Part shown: in pieces, positions 49,749-60,105 of the stretch
Layout: each line of letters opens with the position of its first letter
Position numbering within the stretch: position 1 is the first letter of the stretch
Source: Muribaculaceae bacterium
GTDB taxonomy: Bacteria > Bacteroidota > Bacteroidia > Bacteroidales > Muribaculaceae
Direction: 5' to 3'
NCBI GenBank assembly: GCA_023664185.1
Contig: JAMPGA010000001.1
Location: 557,856 to 621,855 of the forward strand
Length of the DNA stretch: 64,000 nucleotides
The notes under the pieces: generated by a model
Told to the model about the DNA's origin: nothing
The model's input: only the letters and a program-made list of their open reading frames with translations
Database searches by the model: none
Made by a program: the position numbers and the translations under genes

Positions 49749-51052
49749 TTGGATATTTGCAGCAGACTGTTGAACAATTCGATATAACGGTCGGAGATTC
49801 TCTGGGCGCCAAAGCGCTCGGCCACCGAGCGGTGCAGATAGTCGCGGTCTATCTCCGAGCCCAAAGCCCAGAGCACGCCGTTGGCTATATCCTGCGGATC
49901 CTTGTATCGGGCTATATAGCCGGTGTCGAGATGGGTCACTATGTCTTCCCTGCCGTCGCCGCCAAAGGTGACAGGGATGGCACCGGCCGCCTGTCCCTCT
50001 ATGAGTGTGCCCTGCAGCGACTCGCACAGCGAGGTGGAGAGCACTACCTTGGCCGAAGCGTAGAGATAGCGCAATATCTTCTGGTCGCGCACCATGCCCA
50101 GCCAGCGGTGCGACATGCGCAGCTTGTCGAGCATCTCGGGGTTCTTCATGCTGCCGAAAAAGTATACGGCAGTGGAGTTGGCTATGGCGGGGTAATTGTC
50201 GAATATGATGTTGAGGGCGTCGATGGTGTATTGCAGCCCTTTTATGGGGTCGTCGAGACGCGCGGCACCAAAGAGTATCAGGTTGGGCTTGGTCAGGGAG
50301 AGCAGAGAGTCTATGTGGGCCGGCGGAGTGGTGTAGAAGTTTTCCACCGGAAAGGCATTGTGGATGGTGGTGACGGGCTTGTCGCACAGCAGCGATGAGG
50401 AGCGGGCTTTCTTTTCGAGCCATTTCGACACGGTGACAAACGTGATGGGCACCTCGGAATAGATTTTCATCTTCTGCTGCCACACGCGGTGTGAGATATC
50501 GTCGAACGAGCCCCCACCGCTCACAAACATGCAGCCGCCACACTGGTCGCGATAGTGGTCGCACTCGTAGGCATGGTGACATATGCCGGTGAAGGCCCAC
50601 ATGTCGTGGAGGGTCCACACTATCTTCTTGCCCATAAGGTGGAGCTGCTTTATGCCCTCGAGGTTCATAAGTCCCTGGTTAGTCCAGTTCAGACATACAA
50701 TGTCGGCCTCGCGGGCCCAGGGATGGGAATGTATGTTGATGGCGAAGTCGCCCGTGGAGACCTGGAAAATTTTGTCGAGGGGTATGGAGCCTCTGAGCAG
50801 CATCCACAGGCGCTCCATGCAGAATCGCATGCCGCGGTTGAATCTCTTGCCCACCACGTCTACACACTCCTCGCCCGACGTCTTGGTGTATACCAGCATC
50901 CTGACGTCGAGGCCGCGCTTACGCAGAGCCTGGAGCAGTCGGAATGTCACCACGGCTGCACCTCCCAGCGTGTCGCTATGGTTTACCAACAGTATCTTGC
51001 GTCCTTTCAGGCTCTCAACGCCGTCTGTTTCCGGTTGATGATTTTCCGTCAT
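49745..51052 (-). CDS. glycosyltransferase family 4
   Basis: GT4-type glycosyltransferase of 435 residues from the ATG at 51052. The N-terminal ILLVNHSDTLGGAAVVTFRL contains the glycine-rich acceptor loop. The C-terminal part has VVLSTSLCESLQGTLIEGQA with the EX7E-type glutamates and GDGREDIVTHLDTGYIA. A cysteine-rich insert (CHHAYECDHYRDQCGGC) near 175-191 is a feature of a subgroup of Bacteroidetes GT4 enzymes. It overlaps the DUF389 gene by 38 bases and is followed by the epimerase. Confidence 0.9.
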   Translation of the reverse strand: MTENHQPETDGVESLKGRKILLVNHSDTLGGAAVVTFRLLQALRKRGLDVRMLVYTKTSGEECVDVVGKRFNRGMRFCMERLWMLLRGSIPLDKIFQVSTGDFAINIHSHPWAREADIVCLNWTNQGLMNLEGIKQLHLMGKKIVWTLHDMWAFTGICHHAYECDHYRDQCGGCMFVSGGGSFDDISHRVWQQKMKIYSEVPITFVTVSKWLEKKARSSSLLCDKPVTTIHNAFPVENFYTTPPAHIDSLLSLTKPNLILFGAARLDDPIKGLQYTIDALNIIFDNYPAIANSTAVYFFGSMKNPEMLDKLRMSHRWLGMVRDQKILRYLYASAKVVLSTSLCESLQGTLIEGQAAGAIPVTFGGDGREDIVTHLDTGYIARYKDPQDIANGVLWALGSEIDRDYLHRSVAERFGAQRISDRYIELFNSLLQISK

Positions 51053-52436
51053 CCTTATTTTTGTTGTCTTGTGTGCTGAATTTGAGATTGCCGATGTTGA
51101 CAATCGAGATTGATTTGATTTCGAGGCGCGCTTCCAGATATCGGGCCATCTCGCGCTCCTTGGCCGCGGAGAGCGGCGAGGAGTATGACACGAGCGCCAC
51201 ATTCAGGGTGTCGAGCCCGGCGGTGGCTATATTGCCGAATATCGCGCGGGTCACGGCCAGCTCTTTCACTTGGGGGAACAGCACCCTCACCTCGGGAGCC
51301 AAGCGTCCGGCTATGGTGTCGTTGATGTTGGCCTCGTGGATTATCTGGCGCAGTGAGTCGATGGAGGCCTGCTTGCTCACCAGCGAGTTCTGGGCCATCT
51401 CGTAGATATCTTTCACCGATTGCGAGGAGTTTTCGCCGGGTGTGTATCCCAGATCGCCCTGCACTATATGGAGCTGCACTCCATTGAGGCCGTAGAGCTG
51501 GAGCCTGGAGGAGAGCGCCAGATTCAATGAATCTGTGGGGAGAATTTTGCCTATCAGGGTTATGGTGATGACACGCTTGCCATCCTCTACATCGGCCTCC
51601 GACGACAGTACCCTTGTGGCCGGGAACACACACTCGTGTGCCACGAAGCGCTGGGCGTTCTGCTCGAAGCGTGTCTGCCGCAGCATGGTGTATGTCAGAT
51701 AGAGCGAGGGGAGCAGCGTCAGGATAGCTATGGTATAGACCGTGCGACGCACCTTGCGCGCTCTCTCCGGATTGTCGCTGGCCACGGGTGTAAAGTGCAT
51801 CAGTTTCACCCCGATAAATGTGGCGAGGGCTATGTAGATGGAGTTGATGAGGAAGAGGTAGAAGGCGCCGAAGAAATAGTTGGGCTGGAAGGTGGCTATG
51901 CCGTAGCCTGCTGTGCACAGAGGGGGCATCAGGGCGGTGGCTATGGCCACACCGGGGATTACGTTGCCCTTAGATTTCGACCCGATGGCTATGATGCCGG
52001 CACCGCCGCCTATGAAGCCTATGAGCACATCGTAGATGGTGGGCGAGGTGCGGGCAAAGAGCTCGGAGTGGTTCTCGGACACGGGCGAGATCAGGAAGAA
52101 GAGCGTGGAGGTGAGCACCGAAAATCCGGCCGCTATTACCAGATTGCGCAGGGCGCGCTTGATGAGCTGGAAATCCTGCACACCCACCCCGAGGCCTATG
52201 CCTATGATAGGCCCCATGAGCGGGGATATGAGCATGGCGCCTATGATTACGGCGGTCGAGTTGGTGTTCAGACCCAGCGAGGCTATGAAGATAGCCAGGA
52301 TGAGGATGAGGATGTTGGTGCCGCGAAATGTGACACCCTCGCGTATCGATGCCTCGGCCTCGGCCTGGCTGACAAGCCAGGGCCGCAGATCGAAGTAGGC
52401 ACTGAAGTAGCTGCGCAGACTTTGGAGAGGTTGCAT
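51015..52436 (-). CDS. DUF389 membrane protein
   Basis: Integral membrane protein of 473 residues. About six helices are visible in the first 230 residues (ILILILAIFIASLGLNTNS, AVIIGAMLISPLMGPIIGIG, and others). The glycine-rich GAMLISPLMGPIIGIGLGV is the DUF389 hallmark. The second half is a soluble domain with two similar alpha-beta repeats. Function is unknown. A transport or ion-channel role is sometimes suggested, but not shown. It follows the Na/Pi cotransporter by 36 bases. Confidence 0.88.
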   Translation of the reverse strand: MQPLQSLRSYFSAYFDLRPWLVSQAEAEASIREGVTFRGTNILILILAIFIASLGLNTNSTAVIIGAMLISPLMGPIIGIGLGVGVQDFQLIKRALRNLVIAAGFSVLTSTLFFLISPVSENHSELFARTSPTIYDVLIGFIGGGAGIIAIGSKSKGNVIPGVAIATALMPPLCTAGYGIATFQPNYFFGAFYLFLINSIYIALATFIGVKLMHFTPVASDNPERARKVRRTVYTIAILTLLPSLYLTYTMLRQTRFEQNAQRFVAHECVFPATRVLSSEADVEDGKRVITITLIGKILPTDSLNLALSSRLQLYGLNGVQLHIVQGDLGYTPGENSSQSVKDIYEMAQNSLVSKQASIDSLRQIIHEANINDTIAGRLAPEVRVLFPQVKELAVTRAIFGNIATAGLDTLNVALVSYSSPLSAAKEREMARYLEARLEIKSISIVNIGNLKFSTQDNKNKDDGKSSTGNRRR

Positions 52437-52472
52437 GTATATGTATTCTTATGTGATAGGGGGGGCAACGGG

Positions 52473-54293
52473 TCAGGCTGCCTTGTTGCGCGAGAGGTTT
52501 CTTAGCTCGTCGACCACATTAATTATATAGTCGCCGATCTTCTCGAGCGAGCCGATGATGTCCATATAATATGTGCCGGCCTGATATTCGTAGTGATGTT
52601 CGTTGATGTTAGCCACATTAGCCGTGCGCAGCTGGTTGCGCAGGTTGTTGATCTCGCGCTCGCAGTTGTAGGAGGTGATTATATCCTTCTCGTCGGTGTG
52701 CTCAAAGTCGCGCAGCAGCACAATCTGGTTGGCCACGGCAGCCTCGACGGCTATGAACATTGTGTCGATGTTGTGATAGATCTCGTCGTTAAACTTGGCT
52801 CCGCTCTCGCGCTTGCGTATCAGCACCTTGCCTATGCCGTAGCAGCAGTCGGCTATGGACTCAATCTCGCTCACTATGCGGAACATGGCGGCTATGCGGT
52901 GCTTACCCTCGTTGGAGAGTCGGCCCTCCGAACAGCGGTTCAGATAGTCGGCTATTTCTATCTCCATGCGGTCTGAAATCTCCTCATATTTCTCAAGCCG
53001 TGTGAACTGCTTGGTGAAGTCTTCGGAGTTTACTTTTGTGTGAACTATGTTCTGCGCCATACCTATCATGCGCTGCACCCGCTGGGCATATACCACAAGC
53101 TCTTTCTCGGCCTGCGAGAGGTTGAGCTCGGAGGCCGACACCATACCACCCTGGATAAACTTGAGCTGGAACTCTTCCTCCTGGTTGGGTTTGGCTGGCA
53201 CCAGACGCTCCACAATCTTGACATACAGACCGGTGAACCAGATCATGATGGAGAGGTTGATGAGGTTGAATATGGTGTGGAACACAGACAGACCTATCGA
53301 CACGCTCTGCTGCATTGATGCTACCTGGGCTGCCACAGGGTGGCCGACGGGGAGCGAATTGTCAAACAGATGGTTGTATGTGTCGGGGTCGGTAGCCTCA
53401 ATATGGTTCACGAAGGCCGAGAGGGCGGCGGGATCACCCTGACCCAGCTCCTCGGTGAGCCACTGGGTCAGATGGCAGAAGGGGAAGAATATGGCCAGAG
53501 TCCAGATGGTGCCCAGCACATTGAAGAGCAGGTGGCCCATCGAGGCACGCTTGGCGGCGATATTACCACCCAGCGAGGCCATGAGCGGGGTGACAGTGGT
53601 ACCGATGTTTGAACCCAGCACCAGCGCACACGACAGGTCGAAGTCGATCCATCCCTTCGAACACATGATAAGCGTGATGGCAAATGTGGCAGCCGACGAC
53701 TGGATGACCATGGTGACCACCAGACCCACCATCGCGAATATCAGCACCGACCCGAAGCCCATGGAGGTGTAGCGCTGAAGAAACGCAAACATCTCGGGGT
53801 TGCTCTGAAGATCGGGCACATACTGGCTGATCATGTCCAGACCCATGAAGAGGAATGAGAAGCCTATAAAAAACTCCCCTATCGACTTGTTGCGGCTGCT
53901 CTTGGTGAAAAGCAGCGGTATGGAAAGACCGATAAGGGGTAGAACGAATGCCGAAATGTTTACCTTAAAGCCGAACAGCGCTATGACCCAAGCCGTGAAG
54001 GTGGTGCCGACGTTGGCGCCCATGATGACAGCCATCGACTGCCCGAGCGACATGAGACCGGCGTTGACAAAGCTCACCACCATAACAGTGGAGGCCGACG
54101 ACGACTGGATAAGTGCTGTGATCAGGATGCCCGTGAGCATGCCTGTGAAACGGTTGCGGGTCATGGCCGAGAGGATGTTGCGGAGTCGGTCGCCCGCAGC
54201 TTTCTGCAAGCCCTCGCTCATCACTTTCATTCCATAGAGGAACAAGGCGACCGAGCCTATCAGGCAGAGGAAGTCTAAGAAACTGTAGCTCAT
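52473..54293 (-). CDS. Na/Pi cotransporter family protein with PhoU-like domain
   Basis: Type II sodium-phosphate cotransporter (NptA-like), 606 residues from the ATG at 54293. Two Na_Pi_cotrans repeats are visible (GLQKAAGDRLRNILSAMTRN with LIQSSSASTVMVVSF near 63-77, then VVTMVIQSSAATFAITLIM), each with the QSSSA motif. The C-terminal part is a PhoU-like helical domain (SRLEKYEEISDRMEIEIADY). It probably imports or exports phosphate. It heads a run of seven genes that do not share an obvious pathway. Confidence 0.93.
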   Translation of the reverse strand: MSYSFLDFLCLIGSVALFLYGMKVMSEGLQKAAGDRLRNILSAMTRNRFTGMLTGILITALIQSSSASTVMVVSFVNAGLMSLGQSMAVIMGANVGTTFTAWVIALFGFKVNISAFVLPLIGLSIPLLFTKSSRNKSIGEFFIGFSFLFMGLDMISQYVPDLQSNPEMFAFLQRYTSMGFGSVLIFAMVGLVVTMVIQSSAATFAITLIMCSKGWIDFDLSCALVLGSNIGTTVTPLMASLGGNIAAKRASMGHLLFNVLGTIWTLAIFFPFCHLTQWLTEELGQGDPAALSAFVNHIEATDPDTYNHLFDNSLPVGHPVAAQVASMQQSVSIGLSVFHTIFNLINLSIMIWFTGLYVKIVERLVPAKPNQEEEFQLKFIQGGMVSASELNLSQAEKELVVYAQRVQRMIGMAQNIVHTKVNSEDFTKQFTRLEKYEEISDRMEIEIADYLNRCSEGRLSNEGKHRIAAMFRIVSEIESIADCCYGIGKVLIRKRESGAKFNDEIYHNIDTMFIAVEAAVANQIVLLRDFEHTDEKDIITSYNCEREINNLRNQLRTANVANINEHHYEYQAGTYYMDIIGSLEKIGDYIINVVDELRNLSRNKAA

Positions 54294-54320
54294 AAAATAG
54301 TTGAGGAATAATATGTATCG

Positions 54321-54350
54321 CAAAGTTATAACATTTTTTATGAACCACAA
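54321..54350 (-). promoter_or_regulatory. promoter of the Na/Pi cotransporter operon
   Basis: TTG at 54348-54350 and TAACTTTG at 54321-54328 on the minus strand are 19 bases apart, a full match, 28 bases before the start. Confidence 0.7.
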
Positions 54351-54374
54351 AGATTGCATTGCAAAAAGCACGCA

Positions 54375-54450
54375 CAACGATGGACCCCACACACCAAGGA
54401 GGGGGGGATAATTATTACCACATCTTCGAGGTTCTGCCATCCCCTCCATA
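54375..54450 (+). repeat. dispersed intergenic repeat, second-half copy
   Basis: Reads GACCCCACACACCAAGGAGG, then GGATAATTATTACCACATCT and CGAGGTTCTGCCATCCCCTC. This aligns with 61683-61715 (GACCCCACACCAAGG and TATAATTATT) and, reversed, with 26190-26235. It lies in the 406-base gap between the Na/Pi and SusC genes, which otherwise holds two promoters and a leader with only a ten-codon open frame. Confidence 0.55.
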
Positions 54451-54572
54451 CATCGGTAAATCACTGTGGGCCGCTACTTATTGTATTTTACACAACTAAA
54501 TCGATTCAAAACAAATCCATACCGTTTAACATTATTTAATACACATAGAAACTTTTATAACCTAATTTTAAT

Positions 54573-54580
54573 TAATTTTG
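54573..54580 (+). promoter_or_regulatory. -7 element of the SusC/SusD locus
   Basis: TAATTTTG in an AT-rich stretch matches TAnnTTTG, about 120 bases before the SusC start. The -33 region has T runs but no TTG. The leader contains a ten-codon ATG-to-TGA frame at 54598-54630 of unknown meaning. No anti-sigma or hybrid-sensor regulator gene sits beside the locus. Confidence 0.4.
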
Positions 54581-54699
54581 TAAAATCTTATTTAACCATG
54601 AAAATCAGAGATGTAGTTTACGGCCTGTGAATGTGACAGATTGCAAACTAACGCAGTGGTAAACAATCAAATCTTATACGTTAACCAAATAATTCTACC

Positions 54700-57600
54700 A
54701 TGAAAGTTAAAAAAAGTGTTATTGTCAAACGGCGGGGCCCGGTGTCCTGGCTGCTTGCCATCGCGCTGATGGTGGGATGGTGGTGACGGCCCTATCCGTC
54801 AACGCCCAGACAATCAGTGTCAGCGGAACAGTGACTGACAACGAAGGTGAGCCGGTGATCGGCGCCAGCGTTATGGTGGTGGGAACCACAACAGGAGCAG
54901 CCACCGACATCGATGGCAAGTATCTGCTCAAAAATGTGCCCAGCAACGGCAAACTGCGTTTCTCATATGTGGGATGCACTACCCAGGAGGTGGCCGTGAA
55001 GGGACAGACCACAATTGACGTGGTCCTGGCACAGGAATCAACCATGCTCGACGAGGTTGTGGCCATCGGTTATGCCACCGTGCGCCGCCGCGACCTCACC
55101 GCAGCCACCACATCGGTGGGTGGCAAGGAGCTCCTCGATATCCCCGTCACCACAGCTGCCCAGGCTCTTACGGGCAAGGCTGCCGGTGTCAACGTGGTGA
55201 CCCAGAGCGGTGCTCCCGGTGCCGACATCAATATCACTGTGCGTGGCGGTACATCAATCACTCAGAGCTCCGAGCCTCTCTATATCGTGGACGGTTTCCA
55301 GATGGAAAACGGTCTGCAGAACGTTGATATCAACGATATCGAGACCATCGACGTGATGAAGGATGCCTCGGCAACAGCCATCTACGGATCGGCAGGTGCC
55401 AACGGCGTTATCATCATCACCACCAAGTCGGGCCAGGCAGGCAAGAGCCAGATCAGCTATAACGGCTATGTCAGCTTCACCCGTCTGGGCAAGAAGCTCA
55501 ACCTGCTCAACACCGAGGAATACGTGAAGTATCAGTATGAGTTCCAGAATCTCCGCGGCAACCTGGGCGCCTTCACCACCATCTTTGGCGGCGACATCAA
55601 CGCTCCCGGCTTCTATGAGAATGTCTACTCCGACATCGAGCGCGACTATCGCAACCGCGAGGGCATCGACTGGCAGGACGAAGTGTTTGGCCACACCGGC
55701 GTGACCCAGAACCACAACGTCAGCATCACCGGCGGCAACGACAAGACCAACTTTATGGTGAGCTACAACTACACCGGCGAGGACGGTATAATGAAAAAAC
55801 ACAACTATGAGAAGAACAGCGTGCGCGCCAAGCTGCGTCACCAGCTCTTCAAAAACGTGCGCTTCGACTTTGCCGTGAGCCTCCAGTCCACCAAGGTTGA
55901 GGGCGGCGGCTCGATGGGCGGCACTCTGAAAGAGACCATCCTCCAGCCCATCACTGGCGGTGTGCTCTGGACAAACGAGCAGATGATCAAGACCGACCTC
56001 TCCGACGACTATACCTCGCTCCCCGGCGGCTCGGAGTATGACTCAAACAACCCCCTCCTCTCCAACAAGGCCATCGACAATGAGAAATACACCCGTCTGG
56101 CCACTGTGAACGCAGGTCTCGAGATAGACATCATCAAGGGCCTCACATTCCGCACTGCCGGCAGCTACATGTGGCGTCAGACTCGCCAGGACTATTGGGA
56201 CAATGGCACCACCAAGCAGGCTGCTGCCAACAAGAGCCCCTATGGCTATGGCTACCGCAACAACGCCGAGAACTCAAACTGGCAGATAACCAACACCCTC
56301 AACTATCACTTCGACATCAACAAAGTCCACGACTTCAACGTGCTCTTAGGTCAGGAGACCTCTTACTGGAACTCGATGTATCTCAACAATGAATATCGCG
56401 AATTCCCCGACGGCAACTTCGGCCTCAACGACGTGAGCATGGCCACTCCCTACACCTGGACTTCGTCCAAGGACAAGGTGGGTCTGGTGTCAGTCTTCGG
56501 ACGTCTCTCCTACAGCTATGACAACCGCTATATCATCAACGCCACCATCCGCGGCGACGGTTCGTCGAAGTTTGCCAAGGGCAACAAGTGGGACAGCTTC
56601 CCCTCAGTGTCGGCAGCATGGCGCATCTCGCAGGAGAAATTCATGGAGAGCACCCGCGACTACCTCAACAGCCTGAAGCTCCGTGTGGGCTACGGTGTGG
56701 CCGGCAACAACAAGATCGACTCCAACATGTATGCCACCAGCTACGGCTCTGGCCACTATGGCAACGGCTCGTCAGACTTCATCACCTTCGTGCCCGGCTC
56801 TACACTGGGCAATCCTGCCCTAGTTTGGGAGAAGACCAAGACCGTCAACGTGGGTCTGGATATGTCGTGGTTCAACAGCCGCCTCAACCTCACCCTCGAT
56901 TGGTATAACAACCAGTCGGAGAACCTTCTCATCAAAAACAAGATCCCCTCGTCGACCGGCTATACCGACCAGTATCAGAACATCGGCTCGATCCGCAACC
57001 GCGGTCTTGAGGTTGTGCTCAACGCCATGCCCGTCGTGACCCGCGACTTCACCTGGACCACCGATTTCAACATATCGTTCAACCGCTCGAAGGTGCTCTC
57101 CATCTATGGCGGCAAGGGCGACGAATCGTTCACACGCGACTATGACGGCGGCAAGGGTGCACAGGCCACATTCCTCATCGAGAAAGGCAAGCCCCTGGGT
57201 CAGTTCTACGGCCTGATCTACGACGGCATCTACACCACCGACGACTTCGACCAGCTCCCCGACGGCGGCTATATGCTCAAGGCCGGTGTGCCTTCGCTCA
57301 AGGGTCTGGCTCGCGAGAAAGTGAAACCCGGCGATGCCAAATACAAACCCATAAAGGGCGAGACCGACAACGCCGGCAACCCCGTGTGGAGTGTAAACGA
57401 CCGCACCGTCATCGGACATGCACAGCCCAAGTTTACCGGCGGATGGACCAACACCTTTATGTATAAAGGCTTCGATCTCTCCATCTTCCTCAACTTCAGC
57501 TATGGCAACGACGTGGTCAACGTGAGCACATCGCGCTTCATCGGCCCGTATCTGCCCAACCAGAACAACATGAAGTCGATGGCTAACCGCTTCGTGCTCA

Positions 57601-57989
57601 TCGATCCCGCCACAGGCCGCGAGTCGACCAACCTGGCACGTCTGGCCGAGCTCAACCCCAACCAGTATGACGAAGGCACCATGTGGAACATCTCGGAAAA
57701 CAACAAGACAGCCATGACCGACCGCAGCAGCTTCTTCGTGGAAGACGCCTCGTTCCTGCGCATCAACAACATCACCCTGGGCTACACCCTCCCCACTTCG
57801 CTCACCAAGAAAGCCTATATCAGCAAGCTGCGCGTGTATGCCACAGCCAACAACATCCACACCTTCACCAACTACTCGGGCTACGAGCCTGAAGTGGCCG
57901 TGTCGGGCAGCGCCCTCACTCCCGGTGTGGACTATTCGGCCTATCCTCGTGCCAAGAGCTGGGTAGTGGGTCTCAACATCACTTTCTAA
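54700..57989 (+). CDS. SusC/RagA family TonB-dependent receptor, signal peptide out of frame
   Basis: Outer-membrane glycan importer of the SusC type, about 1096 residues. From the ATG at 54700 the frame reads MKVKKSVIVKRRGPVSWLLA, then IALMVGWW and a TGA at 54784. The mature protein is in another frame, opening at an ATG at 54777 (MVVTALSVNAQTISVSG). A one-base loss in the GTGGGATGG stretch would explain the break. The mature part has a carboxypeptidase-like domain (about 12-85), TonB box region LDEVVAIGYA, plug (TGKAAGVNVVTQSG) and a 22-strand barrel ending in phenylalanine. It is followed by SusD and a pectate lyase. If the break is real, export is compromised. Confidence 0.88.
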
Positions 57990-58008
57990 TCTTCAAGCAG
58001 CCACAAAT

Positions 58009-60024
58009 ATGAAAAAGATATATAACATCATTGCTGCCGGAGCGCTTCTGTGCGGTATGACAGCCTGCGAGGACTGGCTCGACATGCCTTCCGAGTCGAA
58101 GGCCGACAGCGAATCCGTATTCAAAACCATCAGCCGCGCCGACATGACCGTGGCCGGAGCATACGCCCAGCTCCACAGCCAGGAACTGGGATATCAGCTC
58201 CTCGAGGGCACCGACGAGTGTGCATCAAAGGAGTCGAACTCGAAGTATGACGTCTCAAACTACAACTACACCAACCTCACCGGCATGCTCAGCAAGACAT
58301 ACACCCAGATGTATGCCGCCATCGAATATGCCAACGTATGCATCAAGAACCTCGGCAGCGTGCCCGCCTCATCGGATGCCGACAAGAAGCACCTCGACGG
58401 CCTGATGGGCGAGGCTCTGGCCATCCGCGCATATGCCTACTGGAACCTGCTGCGCTTCTATGGCGATGTGCCCTACTCCAACGTACCCACTTCGGAGCTC
58501 ACCACATTCGAGTCGTCGCGTACGGACCGCGATTATATCTACGACCGCTGCGTTGAAGATCTCCAGAATGCCATCGAGCTGCTCCCCTGGCTCAGCGAGA
58601 GCTATCTCACCACCCCCGAGCGCTTCTCAAAGAATGCCGCTTACGGCATCCTGGCCCGTGTGGCTCTCTATGCCGCCGGCCACTCGCTGCGCTGGGATCT
58701 CTCTACCGTGCCCTACAACAACTCGACAGTGCGCATAGCCCAGCGCGACGATCAGGCCCGCATCCGCGAGCTCTATCAGATAGCCGCCGACGCCTGCGCT
58801 GCCGTGATCAATCATGGCGAAAACAAACTCGTGGACACCTACGACCAGCTGTTCCGCGACCTGGCCTGCAAGCGCTTCAACAAGGAGTCGATGTTTGAGT
58901 ATGGATGGTATGGCGTCAAATCCGTCGACGTCCGCACCGGCTATACCAACGGCATCCCCGGCACCGGCAAGGGCAACCCCCTGTTCCTGCAGACCGGCTC
59001 GCAGATGATCACCATCCCCACTCTCTACTTTGAGTTTGACGAGGGCGACTCTCGCCGCGACGTCTCTGTGTGCAACTACTCACTGGTGCTCGACTCCAAG
59101 AGCCAGGCCTACCGCATGAACACATATGCCGGCATGGGTGTGGGCAAATATCGCATCAACTGGAAATCGGGTCCCGGCTCCAACGCCTCGCACGGCGACA
59201 TCAACTGGCCCATGCTGCGCTATGCCGACGTGCTCCTGATGTATGCCGAGGCTCTCAACGAGCTCAACAATGGCGCCACTACCGAGGCCGTCAACGCTGT
59301 GAAGGAGGTGAGAATCCGCGCCTTCGGCAATGAGGCCAAGATCGGCACCATCCCCACCGCCTATAAGGACTTCCGCGACTACATAATCCAGGAGCGCAAG
59401 CTCGAGCTCAACAACGAAGGTCTGCGCCGCACCGACCTGACTCGCTGGGGCATCCAGTATGAGTATCTGATGGCCGAGAAAGCCAAGCTCATCCAGCTGG
59501 CCAAGCATGAGGGCAAGTATGCCGACGCTGCCCCCTACTGGGCATTCAAGATCGACGTAGAGCCCAAGCTCGAGGATCCCACCATCGCTCTGCCCCACAT
59601 CGACATCAAGGAGTCTGACCTGGCTCTGCTTGAGCTTGACGACACCAAAAAGGATAAACTCCATATTATCAACGTCGACATGAAGTCCAACAAGGTGGAA
59701 GGCTCCGGACAGGTGTTCTGCAACCTCTATGAGGCCGACGGCAATGTATATCTCAACCAGTCGATGGTGCCTGCAGGTGTCACCGCAAAGCCCGTGCAGT
59801 ATGTTCTCATCAACATGTGGAGCATCAACTCCTGCTCGCAGAAGGGCAACCTCTCTGTCGAGGAGGTGAAGGGATATGCCGACAAGAACCCCTGGCTCAC
59901 CAGCGCCAACGGCATCTTCTACGGTCTCACCAAGAACAAGACCGAGCTTATGCCCTTCAACACCACATCCATCATTGATGTGAACCCCGGTCTTGAAGGT
60001 CAGCAGCACCCCGGCTACAACTAA
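58009..60024 (+). CDS. SusD/RagB family surface glycan-binding lipoprotein
   Basis: Partner of SusC that lids the barrel and binds the glycan, 671 residues. The lipoprotein signal is KKIYNIIAAGALLCGMTACEDWL with lipid cysteine at 20. The SusD fold starts FKTISRADMTVAGAYAQLHS, with four TPR-like helices (GEALAIRAYAYWNLLRFYGD near 134-153). The C-terminal half holds the conserved LRYADVLLMYAEALNE and RKLELNNEGLRRTDL. The C-terminus is longer than the average SusD. It starts 20 bases after the SusC gene. Confidence 0.94.
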   Translation: MKKIYNIIAAGALLCGMTACEDWLDMPSESKADSESVFKTISRADMTVAGAYAQLHSQELGYQLLEGTDECASKESNSKYDVSNYNYTNLTGMLSKTYTQMYAAIEYANVCIKNLGSVPASSDADKKHLDGLMGEALAIRAYAYWNLLRFYGDVPYSNVPTSELTTFESSRTDRDYIYDRCVEDLQNAIELLPWLSESYLTTPERFSKNAAYGILARVALYAAGHSLRWDLSTVPYNNSTVRIAQRDDQARIRELYQIAADACAAVINHGENKLVDTYDQLFRDLACKRFNKESMFEYGWYGVKSVDVRTGYTNGIPGTGKGNPLFLQTGSQMITIPTLYFEFDEGDSRRDVSVCNYSLVLDSKSQAYRMNTYAGMGVGKYRINWKSGPGSNASHGDINWPMLRYADVLLMYAEALNELNNGATTEAVNAVKEVRIRAFGNEAKIGTIPTAYKDFRDYIIQERKLELNNEGLRRTDLTRWGIQYEYLMAEKAKLIQLAKHEGKYADAAPYWAFKIDVEPKLEDPTIALPHIDIKESDLALLELDDTKKDKLHIINVDMKSNKVEGSGQVFCNLYEADGNVYLNQSMVPAGVTAKPVQYVLINMWSINSCSQKGNLSVEEVKGYADKNPWLTSANGIFYGLTKNKTELMPFNTTSIIDVNPGLEGQQHPGYN

Positions 60025-60049
60025 GCCAGACAGTCAGCTGATATAATTG

Positions 60050-60086
60050 GGACGCAGGGGCGGAGTCAGGCTTCACTCCTGCGTCC
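60050..60086 (+). terminator. intercistronic hairpin between SusD and the PL1 gene
   Basis: A 9-base stem GGACGCAGG/CCTGCGTCC with a 19-base loop is followed by TTTCTT, 25 bases after the SusD stop and 20 before the lyase start. It could act as a partial terminator that lowers lyase expression, or protect the upstream message from 3' decay. Confidence 0.6.
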
Positions 60087-60105
60087 TTTCTTACAACCCA
60101 TCATT

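Noticed and set aside
49749..50618. Upstream extension of the epimerase frame
   Set aside because: The extension is antisense-free but overlaps the GT4 gene in another frame and has low-complexity Arg/His-rich sequence. The ATG at 49748 gives a standard Rossmann start.
54598..54630. Ten-codon leader peptide before SusC
   Set aside because: A ten-codon open frame is expected by chance, and no stacked regulatory codons or following attenuator hairpin are seen.
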